Source: Russula earlei (Eukaryota; Basidiomycota; Agaricomycetes; Russulales; Russulaceae). Taken from it: a DNA stretch of 64,000 nucleotides. The notes under the pieces are model-generated. The model had not been told where the DNA came from. It worked only from the letters and a program-made list of their open reading frames with translations, and searched no databases. Each line of letters opens with the position of its first letter. Positions within the stretch are counted from its first letter, which is position 1. The DNA lies in assembly GCA_025769875.1 (NCBI GenBank), contig JAGFNK010000018.1, forward strand, positions 186,001-250,000, written 5' to 3'. Of the stretch, positions 44,012 through 55,715 are shown one piece after another. Both the position numbers and the translations under genes were made by a program.

Positions 44012-46127
44012 CAATGACAAAAATGTTCAAGTGAAGGTGACATGATGGCATTTCAACAGGAAATGTAGCATGCATCTATAAAATTGGCGATGCAATGCAC
44101 CATAGCAGAGGGAACATAACCTGCAATGGCTGCAAGAAAAACCTACAAAGCCTTGTAAATCTTATCAGAATTCCGAAAAAGGCATTAGAATGCCTTCATC
44201 AGAGCCTTTGAGTCATCACCAGTCCATTGGTTGTAGTCTCAACCATCTGGGAATTGTCAAAGGCCAGGAAAAGGTGGTACAGCTGAAATGCTGTAATGCT
44301 GTTAGTTTCTACAACATTACCCAATGAACATGTAAACCGATGGTCAATATCCTCAATAATCTCCAAAGCCCCCTTTTCTCTGTGTGTTATATGTAAGTAT
44401 TCAACTACCCATTCTACGAGGTGGTCTTCGAATGTCCCCTTGATGAGTTGATGCAAGAGATCTGGTGCAAGGAGCTCATGTATGTCAGCCTGGGGAAAAC
44501 TGTAAGTAAATGGCTAAGTGTTGCAGTAAGTACAGAACATTGCATGAAAGGCATCAAATATAACTATACCACAATGTCACTTCTGATGCCAAACTGATCC
44601 CACAGGATACAGGATCCCACTGGTTGATTAGGAAGTCCGTCTTCGCATGTGAGCAGCAATGACTTCCAGGATTATCAAGATTTTCAGGTTGTGCATCACA
44701 TCTGAACTGTACAATATGAATCAGGCAATGCAGGTTGAACAGCAGTACGATCCTCACTTTGGACACCAGTTCAAGACAATGCACACTAGCCAAACTTGTT
44801 CTGGATAATCAGCAATATATGGCCCAAGACTGAAAATGGCATGACAGAAGTGGCCATCAGGACATTGAACGACTTTCAGCTTTGTCATATACAGCTGTAA
44901 GGGCTCAAAAACTGCCTCCAAGCATAAGTGATACAATTGATGGCAGAACTTCTGGAACTCAGGCTTGTTCCACTGATGTTTGCTCACTGAATAACCACCA
45001 TTAGCCCTAGTACCAATATACAAATAATGACAACTGACATACCTTTTGGGATATGCAGGAATGCAACGGGCATAACTGCATTGCCATGCCCTTGGTGAGC
45101 TGTGTTTGATATATATTACCTGCTGATGTGTACACAGGATGATACTCCTGATTTCCAGTAGCAACCGACACAGTGGTTTTGTCACTTCCTGAGAAGATGG
45201 GCACTAGCATGGCACCATACCTTTGAGGATCTTCAGCAATCGTATCCTACAAGTATCAATGAGCACATGGGAGGTACAACAAACTGCAGAACATACCACT
45301 TCACGATTGGCCCAAAAGGCAGACATTAGGTGAGAGTACACATGATCACCGTGGAAATCAAACTCCTGGAACAGAGCATATTCAAACTGCCCCTCAAACT
45401 CAGTTGAAGCAAGCTGCTGCTCTAGTAATCCCAGTACATCCTGCAGGTTAAGGTCATATGTCTTCTCCATCCACTGTGGCAGTGTTGATGGTTTCGGGCC
45501 AGTATAGGTGAATCAAAGTGTCTTCCAGCCAATTTCTCTGGCATAAATAGAATCAATTGTTGCATAAAGTTGTTCAGCATTATCCCATGGAACTCCCTCA
45601 AGCGAGTCATGGTCAGATGCGTGTTTGATGACTGCTGCATGCCAGAGATCCAAGCCCACTTGTATGTTATCTGCAGATGACTGAAGCCACACATATTGAT
45701 ACCATGCCCAGTCAAAAGCTAGCCTATCCTGGAATGGTGCCCATGGGTTGTCAGATGTGGTGTTAGAAGGTGTAGCGGGGGTTGGCTTAGGAATCGGCTG
45801 CTGGAGAAAAGTGCCATCTGCTTGCATGGTCAAGCTATGGAATACCATAAGCATACACAGCCTGCACCACTCAAAACACAACACTATACCATTGAGATGT
45901 TCATGATACATTCATGTGTATTGTTTCAATTCTTCTGGTACCAGGATGGTTGGGTGTTGCACCCTTTTGTGGTGAGTACAGCCACTCAGTGACTTGCACT
46001 TCTGACCACATATTTCACATTCATACACCCTTGAATATATGAGATTAGTGGCAGGCATGAGGATGTAGAAGCAAGAGCATTGGGGGGTCAGACAGAAATG
46101 TGAACTAAGTTTTCCAGACCAATACAC
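44012..46127 (-). pseudogene. Plavaka-type transposase of transposon 2, C-terminus cut by element C
   Basis: A zinc finger (CEICGQKCKSLSGCTHHKRV) opens the protein at about 46030. Then come DNPWAPFQDRLAFDWAWYQY, EGVPWDNAEQL, EFDFHGDHVYSHLMSAFW, VPIFSGSDKTTVSVATGNQ, HAIFSLGPYIADYPEQVWLV, ADIHELLAPDLLHQLIKGTF, DHLVEWVVEYL and GDDSKALMKAF, in family order. Several introns and stops separate the blocks. The frame continues through the start of the next conserved block (AAIAGYVPSAMVHCIANFID) and ends at 44012, where the 5' LTR of element C begins. The remaining C-terminus is not elsewhere in the window. Confidence 0.75.
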
Positions 46128-46210
46128 TGCATTGTTTGTGACACATCACTATCCCCCCAATTGCTGTTCAACTATCTTCGCCTCAGACCCCCAAGTTACC
46201 ACATCTCATC
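46128..46210. promoter_or_regulatory. Divergent intergenic region of Plavaka transposon 2
   Basis: About 80 bp between the transposase zinc-finger ORF (minus) and the DUF6532-like gene (plus), mirroring transposon 1. No TATA box is obvious. Confidence 0.35.
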
Positions 46211-49200
46211 ATGCCTGCAACATGTGCCACCAAACTGAAAGCTTTCACCACTCCATCAGATGTGAAAAGAACCAAACCTTTCAAAAAACCTTGTCAGCGT
46301 AAAGCCATGAACACTGTCAATAGTAGCATGCCTGCAGATACATAGGAACCTGCTGTTGGTATGGCTCCTGCAGGAGGGCAAAAAGGTTGCAAAAAGGCTG
46401 CTGCCCCCATTGACAACACTGATGTTGCCATGGAAGAATTGCAACCTGAAGTGGGCAAGCATAAGTGTCCGCTCACCAGTAACACACAGGAGGAATCAGA
46501 TAACCTACCTCTGAAACTGTTACACCATTTTCCTTTTATGTTTACTTCTTACCTTTTTGCTATGGACTGCTTGCTTTCGTACGTCCCTTTACTTACTGGT
46601 CTTGTGATCTCTTATGTCTTGTGATCCCTTCTGTGTTATCATGTGATCCATACACGTCCAGGTAACACTGGATTGCTGTTACTTTCCCTTTGTTTGGTTC
46701 TCTTTCCATTTATATTCACTTCTTAGTTTCGACTGTGCAATGCTGCACATTTACTGTGCAGCACAGTTACTTGGTTCTGACTCATTCGTGGCCTCATTCC
46801 TATGACTCCTACTTATTATGACTCCTACTATACTAGTAGCACAGTCAAAGCGCAGCTATTGCTGCACTTCTCCTGTATATATAAGCTCAGTACTTTGTGA
46901 CCAAAGCCCTAAGCTTGGTCTCTTGTAGAATCCAACCTACTCTTGTCCAACATATTCTCCTGCAACTCACTTTGCTCTTAAACCTCAAACCACAACCACC
47001 TCTTTATTTCATCAACTCTCAACACACCATCCACCATCTACTCTTCGCCTTTCCCTTCCTTCCCTAAGAGTCTCTCTTCACTCCCCTGAGAAGAGCTCTC
47101 CTCCTTTAAGACCTACCTTCCTCTACTCTCTTTGCGTTGTTCAAGGTCCCCAATGGACTTGAATGCATATAGCTAGTGGAACCAGCCCTAGTCTATCCCA
47201 TTACAAACTTACCCTAGCTTCTCAACAGACCGAGTCATACTAGGAAGGGTCTATTGGCCATAACCTGTTTAGCATAAAACACTTTGACCGCTGCAGGGAT
47301 CCTTACTCTTATACATGGGAATCAGCCTGTTTCTTGAACACATCTCTATCACTGACTTGCCTTTACACTTGCGAACTGACATGGCTAGTTACTGTGACAG
47401 AAATGATCCAAGGCAACCCCCACTGATGCTGATGGGGCAAAACATGGGTGTGGATGCTCATGAAAAAAGGTCTGGCTACCGCCAGCTCGATCCCCACTTC
47501 CCAATCACGTAGTTCAGAACACCCATCCTGCCACTCCCAAAGGCACTCATAGATCCTCAGAGCAAGTGGCTGCTGATAACACAGCAAAGAAAGCAGTGGA
47601 AAAGAAGATGCTTGAGGATCAGATTTGCTTGGGAGAGATGGCAAAGTTGCAATTTGCTCAGATGCAAATTGATGACGAGTACACTGACATCAAAATGCAG
47701 AAGAGGAACCCCACGTGACTGTCAGTAGTGAAAGGGACAACACAACCTGTCAGTATGCAGGTTGAGAGTACTGATGGGGAGGATTTTGACTTTGATAAGG
47801 TGGGGGACATGTCATTGTCAGAATCAGAGGTCATTTTTCAACCTGTGCACAAGAAAAAGGTCAGTTTTGATCAAGGGACATAATTTGAAGACTAACATTC
47901 ATCTGGACAGGCAGCTGAGAAAGCAGCAAAGGCAGCAACATGGGAGGATATCGAGAAGATGATGGAGCAGATACGCCATGGAGATGGTGATATGACAACC
48001 ATGACTGGAAGGTGTGTTTGTGATCACATGTTGTTGCTCACTTTGATTCTGTACTTACCAGAGTTCCTATTAAGCAGGTTTACTTGTATCCATGCAGCAC
48101 CAAGCATGTATGCAAATGCTTGTCTACAAGAGCCTGGGAAGGGCAAGAAGACAGTCAAAGTGCCTGAAGATGTTGATCCATTTGAGAATGGTGGCCTCAA
48201 TGAGGAGGATGCTGATGCTCCCCATCCTGCCTTTGAGCCCCAACCATTTGTTCAATTTGCCCCTAAGGACCGTGAGCACATTGGTGAACACCATGAACGT
48301 GATCCTCGACACCAGAATAATGTATGTGGTCACATCACGTACTCTATCTTACTCAACACAGAGGTTGCTGCAGCTTGTGAAGATCATTGACAATGGCTCT
48401 GATGTCAAGGTACAGGTAGGAAGTGATGCTGAATTGATAAGCAGATTCTAACCTTCATGATCATCCTGATAGGCTCCAAGAAATAAAAAGAAAGAGACAA
48501 AGGTGTCAAAGACATCAGAGGCATTGAAGAAATAAGGGCATACAGAGACTAATAGTGCACCCAGTGCTCTGTTTGTCAAGGATAATCGTTGGGCAAGAAC
48601 ATTCATCCCAACAATCTCTCATGCATTCTACATGACTCATGAGCCCTTCCTTGACTGGTCTCCAGAGTCAGCAGTCTTCCTTGCAACAGTCCAACATGTT
48701 TTCAATCTGTCATTCCCCAATGTCATCTACACAGTCTCTGCATGTGATCAAGTCATTAAAACTGTATGTACTTATTGCTTCCTTGGCTAATGCTTCTTAC
48801 AAAGCTGACATCCAGGCCTATAATCGAATCAAGACCTGGAAGTTCAAGATTGCAAGCAGCATTCTCACAGAAATTCAGAAATTCTTTGACAAAATGATGT
48901 TTTGTGACAAGCCTGAGAAAATTTGCGAGTATGTCTGCTGGGCTTTGAGCCCCAATGGTCCTGCATACTACAAAATGCCTACTCAAGAATGCAGGGTTGA
49001 TTGGATGCATTCAGACTATGTCATAAGTTTACATTGCTCCAGTACAGGTACAGTATTTTTGATGGCATGTTATCAGCTGCCTGATGGCTTCCTACCATCT
49101 GAGTTTGTAGCTCCTATCACAGCAAAATATCTCAGCTACGCAAAGAACTCCATACTGCATTTGCCACTCAATGCCAAACACCTGCCAAAAGGACTCTATG

Positions 49201-49529
49201 TCCTCATTATGACTGCAGTATGTTTTTTTTTGATGTCTGGAGTTAATTTTCATTCCGAGACATTTCATGGCCATCTAGGTTGAACGAGCATTCAAGGCTC
49301 ATATGAATGGTAGATTCGATCCACCCTGAACATTCACCCATGAAGCACACTGGAAAACAATTCAAGTTTTCTATGGTCACATTGACCATCTGAGTGAGCG
49401 ACACTGGCACCTTGCACTGGAATGTGCAGACTACGATGGTGACAATGAATCCCTTCATCATGCTGATGCTTTGATGATATCTGCATTCTGTGCTGATCTG
49501 TATATACCTGAGAGTCCCCTCAAGGCTTA
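46211..49529 (+). pseudogene. DUF6532-superfamily-like gene of Plavaka transposon 2, interrupted by solo LTR3
   Basis: Starts MPATCATKLKAFTTPSDVKR with a Lys-rich N-terminus. The first part is broken by TAG near 46344 and by LTR3 (46518-47399). Acidic and Lys-rich middle exons follow (47600-48390). The conserved region is WARTFIPTISHAFYMTHEPF, FNLSFPNVIYTVSACDQVIK, AYNRIKTWKFKIASSILTEI, EYVCWALSPNGPAYYKMPTQ and, after introns, FVAPITAKYLSYAKNSIL, KGLYVLIMTAVERAFKAHMN and LYIPESPLKA before a stop. The block order (helical region, RIKT helix, LIMTAVE...NGRF) parallels DUF6532 in transposon 1 (ALTLSVMECALDEWRTGSY), so I infer a divergent relative. Degenerate copy. Confidence 0.55.
46518..47399 (+). 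repeat. Solo LTR3 (882 bp), target duplication GAAAC/GAAAT
   Basis: Ends TGTTACACC...GTTACTGTGACA. Flanked by GAAAC (46513-46517) and GAAAT (47400-47404), one mismatch. TATATAA at 46878-46884 and the stem GACCAAAGC / GCTTGGTC (46899-46920) show plus sense. Confidence 0.75.
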
Positions 49530-50560
49530 GATCCATACCAGCTCGAATCAACTTCCAATTACAAGTAGAAACGATGTATACCCTATTTCTGACCATTTTC
49601 AGTGATTTTTTTCCTACTATACTATAGTTCTACCAGTTTCCATACTCTCAACAGGTTTCTGTTAGTTTCTTAGGTTTCCATGAAAGATACTCTAAGGTTG
49701 TTTCTGGGAAACCAGACATGGGTTTCCCAGTCTCCTGGTTTCCCAGTTTCCGCTGGTTTTTTTCGGTTTCCTGAGGTGAGAAACTGATGGAAACTAAAAT
49801 CCATCTTTACTGATGTGTGAACAATGTTGATGATGGGTTCTGGTGACTGAGCCACCATCTGCGTGATGGCAGAACTGGCGAGGCTTATGCTCCCAAGTGT
49901 GTCTGCGAGATCGTCGACAGATTTTGCAGGGCTGTTCTTCTCTGAGTGTTTCATGACAGAAATTCTGGGTTTAGTAGTCGTTGTGCTACCGTTCGTAGAT
50001 GAGCACGCATCGACCCCGAAGCGGACGATCATCTTCTTGTCGGTCGTGCATATACTGTCGTTCCTTAAACGTGAGCATCTTCAAGGGCCGTCTGCGCACA
50101 TATGAGACGACACGATGGTGGCGGATCATCGCTTCCTTGACGCCGTACCCGAAGCCCCACGTGCTAGGGGCACGTCCAACATATTGAGAAAAACGTGCGC
50201 TTATGGCGCACGCATCAACGGTTATCTGCTAACGTCTCAGTCTAGGTATACAATCTGAGGCAATGCCTCACCTAGAACGTCGCTGTATCCATGTCGCATC
50301 AATTAAAATGATCCGAGTGATGTAATAGACCTGCCCATCATGATCCTGATCTTGCCTTGTGGACAGAGAGGAGGTGGACGCACCCCAGTATAAAGCCAAT
50401 GCCTACACTTACAATGCTTTCTAGCTGTGCTCCCAATCGCTGTTTCACTCACCAGCCGGTACTGGTTAACGAAAATCTTTCTACGTCGCCGTCTTATCAT
50501 ACCTCGACAACCTCGACAACCTTCATTTCAAAAATCCATATTCCCATTCATAACGTAACA
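49530..50560. other. No firm gene; GTTTCC-rich patch and an unrecognised minus ORF
   Basis: 49630-49780 is rich in GTTTCC/TTTCCC motifs. On minus, 49670-50032 has an ORF containing SVDDLADTLGSISLASSAIT, and a second short frame with RRRPLKMLTFKERQYMHDRQ lies at about 49985-50180. They may be parts of one decayed gene; no domain is recognised. Confidence 0.3.
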
Positions 50561-51010
50561 ATGCGAACATCCTCTGTTTTTGCAATATTCTGCCTTGCCC
50601 TTGCTATTGGCATCACTTCATCGTTTGTGCTTCTTCAAGTCCTCTTTCTCATCAGAGATTGACTTCACAACTCCAGATCCAATGCGCAGCCCCATTCTGC
50701 GCAACCCCTTCGTCCATTAGATGAGGCTCCTCCAGAACACAAAAAAGCACTGTCGGCAGTACACGAGCAGTGGAAACAGATCTCAAGTACAATCGAGCCA
50801 CATTACCGACGGCTCCCAAACCAGGATAGTGTTATAGCGTTCGGCCAGTATGGGCATGACATTAAACAATTGAGAAACAACTTGAGAGAGTTGCACGATA
50901 TATATCCAACCGATCTCAGTCAGGGCTGGCTGAATGATATGATTGATGAGCAGAGGGAAAAGGAGGGACATTGTTGGCACATGAAGAGGCTGCTGAAGAA
51001 ATTCGCTTGA
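50561..51010 (+). pseudogene. Small secreted-type protein gene with one in-frame TGA
   Basis: ATG at 50561 opens MRTSSVFAIFCLALAIGITS, a typical signal peptide. The frame meets TGA at 50660-50662 (codon 34) and then stays open to TGA at 51008-51010. After the TGA it encodes a charged helical protein: HKKALSAVHEQWKQISSTIE, DIKQLRNNLRELHDIYPTDL and DEQREKEGHCWHMKRLLKKF. Total 149 codons with the TGA counted. The TGA fits a CGA-to-TGA change. No GT-AG intron preserving the frame removes it. Family unknown; length and signal peptide resemble fungal small secreted proteins. Confidence 0.5.
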
Positions 51011-52250
51011 TACAGTAATTCCTGTATTATTAGCTGACCCAACTCTCCCCCACACTGACTTTTCCAAAAAAAGAAAGTAGAACAAATATCAACCATAAAT
51101 CAAGGTCATGTGACATGTAGACAAGAGCTCTCACACCTCTCCATGACATTTCCATATATAGTAGCTTACAAAAAGGTGGTCATGTGATCAATGTGGGCCA
51201 ATAGGGAGGACCTATTTGGTACACAACATTTTATCCCCTAGTGTTTAAATGTCCAGTTCATTGGAACAAAAATGGATCATGGACCCAACCAGACTGGACT
51301 GATGGCAACTGGACTTTTGGTTATGGTTGCCCTAAGTTATTCACATGCATGTCTCACAGTTCACAACATTTTAATTAACAGACCATGCTTAGACTGACCA
51401 CAACCGGTTGTGGACTGGAGTTGGTTCCAGAAAGCCAAGCATCAAAGTGATGGATGCTAACTGTAGCTGTGTCAGCAGAATCCATGAGTGCATTTTTTGT
51501 TTTGTTCATGTGCTCTCTCATCCTCTCCTCCTCTCTCCTTCCCACTATACCTCTCTCCATGGCCAAAATGACTACCTGTTTTATTTTTACACCACCACTC
51601 AGTATGCAAGTTGTCTCCCATTTGCTTACCCACCATGGTCCCTGTGGCTTGTGCACTCAGGCCCCTATGCCTCTATCCAACCCTCAACTATATGGACACC
51701 ATTGAGCACCTACTTGCATACCCCAGCATTGTAACTGTCAACTGTATCAACACCTGCCCCAACTCTTCACAACTCAATATCCAAATCAGAGCCCCTCCCT
51801 CCTACTTGATTGAATAGTCTTGTTCTCTTGCAACCCCCAAAGGATGTACATAAACATAAGTATGTCACTGGTCTCATTGGTGTGTCCCACAACCTGGCAC
51901 TGGCCCCTCTTTTGGAGACTTCTTACTTAAGACAGACATTCTCCCCACCCAGATGCTGCCATCAGGTCTAAATGGCTCTGCAGTTTTCTTAACCTAAATG
52001 TGTTTGATGATGCTATCAACCATGCATTATACCCTTCCTCTAAATGGAGCCTCTAATTCAAGTGTTAGTGTTTTTACTGCACTTGCACAACTTCCCTTGC
52101 TGCCAATAGCGCTGCTGCATGTACCAAGCACAGCTCCCTCTCACCTTTTCATGGCATCTCAATGCCTTTCCTGTCTGATGGAAGCAGTCTTGCCCTTTGC
52201 CCTCTCACCCCCTCCCAAGTACACCCCAGTGACCTCTCAACTTCTGTCAA
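51011..52250. other. No gene recognised
   Basis: ORFs here are short and Ser/Pro-biased, lacking motifs. No terminal repeats or target duplications were found. The sequence looks like old non-coding filler. Confidence 0.45.
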
Positions 52251-52481
52251 TGTCACGGTAACTAGCCATGTCAGTTCTCAAGCCTGAAGTCAAGTTGATA
52301 GTAAAAGTGTGTTTGAGTGAATGGGCTGGTTCCTGTTTGTAAAGAGTAAGATCCCTGCAGCTGTTGAAGTGTTTTATGCAAAACAGGTTATGGCCAATAG
52401 ACCCTTCCTAGTACAACTTAGTCCATTGAGAAGCTAGGGTAAGTTTGTAATGAGATAGACTAGGGCCAGTTCCACTAGCTA
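52251..52481 (-). repeat. Truncated LTR3
   Basis: Starts TGTCACGGTAACTAG, the reverse of the LTR3 terminus, and matches LTR3 as far as TTCCACTAGCTATA, where LTR4 sequence begins. The rest of LTR3 does not resume after LTR4. Confidence 0.7.
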
Positions 52482-52926
52482 TATCCCAGATGTTCCTGTA
52501 CTGCCATGTACATTGCTTCCTTGATTGAGGAAGTACTTATGACACCAAGATTGCTACTAGGGAAGCACTTAATGCTTCCAGCACCAAGATTGTTTACACT
52601 GAAGCAAGTATTGCTTCTATGAGCCATCTTTTGCTTATATAGCACTGACCAGTACTACAGTAGCATGAACCTTATCCCTGATGGTTATATAAAGCCCCCA
52701 GTTTGTAGCAGTTGAGCCTTAAGCTCAACTTTTGTTTGCCAATCCCAAACAGTTGACTCCTACCCCATCTGCAGAGCCCCTCTTATCTTGTTGCCATACT
52801 CCAGAAGGATCTAACACTCCTTCCCTTCCATGAGTATTGGTTGCTTGACTCAAGCATATCTGTATTGGTAGGATGCATTTATAGATGTGACCATTGATCT
52901 TATTTAAGGCACTTTGGAGCCTTAAT
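52482..52926 (+). repeat. LTR4, presumed 5' LTR of element E
   Basis: Matches the reverse complement of 55716-56160. TATATAA at 52686-52692 and the palindrome AGTTGAGC-CTTAA-GCTCAACT (52710-52730) give plus sense. The termini are eroded (TATCCC for TGTCCC, TTAATC for TTAACA). Confidence 0.68.
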
Positions 52927-52939
52927 CTAAGTCAAGCTT
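52927..52939 (+). promoter_or_regulatory. Putative self-primer binding site of element E
   Basis: CTAAGTCAAGCTT follows the LTR4 end. It is exactly complementary (13 nt) to AAGCTTGACTTAG in the R region of the related LTR at 55716-56160 (plus 55909-55921), and partly to its own LTR. Confidence 0.65.
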
Positions 52940-53253
52940 CTATCACAGACATTGCTGTGAAAGTGAACCAGAATTAGGCAGAAAGCCTTTGGACTAGGAT
53001 CTGGTCATCATATGGTCAGCAACCTACACTGAAGTAGTCAAGGGAGAGAATCTATGCAGACCTCTCCACAACAAGAAGAAGGTGTACTACATGACTCAGG
53101 ATGAGCAGCACAGTTGGACACATGCATACTTCTGTAATGACCCCTACTTTCATTGGCATAGACAGTGGTAAGCAGGCACACAAGTCCTGACTCCCTAGGA
53201 AAGGCAGTGGCAAGTGGACAAACTGGAGATCAAAGGTGAACATAGCATGCTTG

Positions 53254-54081
53254 TGTCAAGACACGTACTGCTGATCACTGAGGACTCAGGAGCAGGTGGG
53301 CAAGGGTCAGAACAGACGGTATGCGGTGTAAACGGTGTTGAACAAGAGGACAAGCCAAATGACTAGGAGATACCAGATGGGGACTGGTATGTGTTGCAGA
53401 AGGCAGAGGCGAAGAGTAGAGGCCAGTGCAGCGAGGGGCTTTAAACAAGGCGGTCGTTGAAGAGTACCTTGAAGACGAGGGAGGACTTTAGACTGAGCGG
53501 TCACAGGGGAGTACCCAGGAAGATGAGAGTATCACAAATGGACAGTCTGATGACTGCCATGCTTCATTGGGGCTTATATACAGTGTACAGGGTCGATTAC
53601 AAAGAACTGGGACTATTCTAGACTCTTTGGTACCATCCAATAGGACTACAGAGGCATAAACTTGCTTGTGTCAAGTTTTAGGCTTACTGAGCGCATTCCT
53701 GATCATTGTGGAGCGATGACATCATTATGATGTCACTGTGGAGCGCTTAGTGAGCCTATGAGGTCACTGTGGAGTTGCTCAGTCAGCCATGATATCATTG
53801 GAGCCTTGATGACATCAGATGAGTTATGCAACAGTTTCTAAGAGTTTGTGCCACTGTTTTGGGTTCTTGGTGGCTGGGTGACCATGTGGTTGCCACGCGA
53901 TGATTACCCGATTAGGAAACGGGTGCCTGGTCGTGTTATAGTGCCCTTGCAATAGCAATATCTTGTACTGCAGGAGGGATAGCCTGGAAAATGGAAGGGA
54001 GTTGGCAATGCAAAGTGAGAGAGGTCTCTCTTGAGTGAAATAGGACAATCTATGGCCAGGACCTGGCCTTGGTTCGTAACA
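53254..54081 (-). repeat. Solo LTR2 (828 bp), target duplication GCTTG
   Basis: Plus-strand ends TGTCAAGACACG...GGTTCGTAACA, flanked by GCTTG at 53249-53253 and 54082-54086. Inserted in the leader/gag of element E. Confidence 0.92.
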
Positions 54082-54330
54082 GCTTGTAAAGTTCAACCAG
54101 AAATCAAGCAAGGAACCAAATTCAGTTGGTTCAAAGTTAGAGAGAGGGACAATCTACCCTCAGGAATCAAAGGGACTGCCATCTGGTGTTGGGCAGACCA
54201 AGAAGGACCTAACAGATACAAGGTCCGATATAAAGGAAGCTACCTTCCTTGCAAATATATCAATGATCAGTGGTACTTCTTTGATTACCACAAAAGATGT
54301 CCTTACACAGAAGAGGATGAAGACATTGAC

Positions 54331-55291
54331 TGTCATGAACCATTTCCCAGAGAGGGCCCTTGAAGGACCCTTCCTTATGAGAGGAAACCTAGCCTCTATG
54401 GTGTCACCCTGTTTACACAGACAAAAGGGGTGAGTAGAGGTGTCCACAATATCGCATGCGCATTGTCGTGTGAGCGATTCTTGGCACAATCGACATACAG
54501 CAAGCCCCACTTAATGGCAACCCTTTTAGCAATAAAGGACAGTATTATGGCCTCCCTAAGGACCCTTTAGGACGACTAAGAGTGCTCTACAATAGGCACT
54601 AACACAATACTAAAGACCCTACAACGTGTTATTAGACTGACTCTAATAACTATAGAATGAACGATACAGCAATACTAAGGACCTTAATAGAAGTATTAGG
54701 GTCGACTCTAAGGACCCTAATAGAACTATATAAGGGCCTTATAAGATAACACTATTCCCTAACCAAACTACAAGTCCTCAAATGACCGGCCCTAAACTAA
54801 CTAACAGGAAATGAATCAGGTGCTTGCATGTGCACTAAAGCAGTGAACACGTGGACAACGGAAGCTCTTACTCATCAAGAGAAGCTTCTTACTCAGCAGC
54901 TTACTGAGCATGACTGAGCATGCTCAGTAAGCGTCCTCCGACTTCTTACTCATCACTCTATGGTGCTTGATAACAAGGTTATGACTTGTTCCCTATTTAG
55001 CAGTTCTCTTGTAGTATATAAGCGCTCAATAAAGTAGCGGACAGTCCTCAGACTGTCCATTTGTTTATGGCACTCTCCATCCCTGGGATACTCCTTTAAG
55101 GACCGTCCCCTTGTGACTACCCTGGCCTCTTCCCTGCGTGATTGCTCTAATCTCACAGTAACAGTACCTCTCTGGTATTTGTTACTACTCTGGACTCTAC
55201 TTCTTGCCCACGCGGTCTTGGACGTCTATCGACTTGTCTTCGAGCTTATCCCTCGCTCTTGAACTGGATAGTTCAACAGTGAGTCTTGACA
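54331..55291 (+). repeat. Solo LTR1 (961 bp), older copy
   Basis: Starts TGTCATGAACC, ends GTCTTGACA. Flanks TTGAC and GAGAC match at only three of five positions, and the copy is more diverged than others, consistent with an older insertion in element E gag. Confidence 0.85.
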
Positions 55292-55340
55292 GAGACCCCA
55301 ATGCTATGGAAGTAGACTCTGTATCCACTGATGCAGCAAG

Positions 55341-55620
55341 TGTCATGAACCATTCTCTGGAGAGGGCCCTTGAAGGACCCTTCCTTATGAGAGGAAACCC
55401 AGCCTCTATGGTGTCACCCTGTTCACACGAGCAAAAGGGGTGAGTAGAGGTGTCCACAATATCGCACATGCATTGTCGCATGAGCAATTCTCGGCACAAT
55501 CGACATACAGCAAGCCCCACTTAATGGCAACCCTTTTAGCAATAAAGGACAGTATTATAGCCTCCATAAGGACCCTTTAGGATGACTCTAAGTTCCCTAC
55601 AATAGGCACTGACACAATAC
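55341..55620 (+). repeat. Truncated LTR1
   Basis: Begins at the LTR terminus TGTCATGAACC and follows LTR1 for about 280 bp to CACAATACT, then gag sequence of element E returns. Lies 49 bp from the preceding full LTR1 in the same orientation. Confidence 0.8.
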
Positions 55621-55715
55621 TCCCAGACTCCCACCAATGTCTTCCCATCACTCCAGAAAATCCTGCTTTCATTGTGGTGAACTGGGGCACATTCAACCAA
55701 ACTGTCCCAACAGAG

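Larger units (their letters stand above)
52940..55715 (+). pseudogene. Element E gag region, split by three LTR insertions
   Basis: After non-coding or decayed leader sequence, coding resumes right of the solo LTR2: LPSGIKGTAIWCWADQEGPN, YKVRYKGSYLPCKYINDQWY, HKRCPYTEEDEDID (54090-54330). It continues with DPNAMEVDSVSTDAAS between two LTR1 copies (55295-55340) and ends with a knuckle CFHCGELGHIQPNC (55664-55705). At 55716 it is cut by the LTR4 of element D. No pol of E is present. Relationship to D is inferred from the shared LTR family. Confidence 0.55.
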
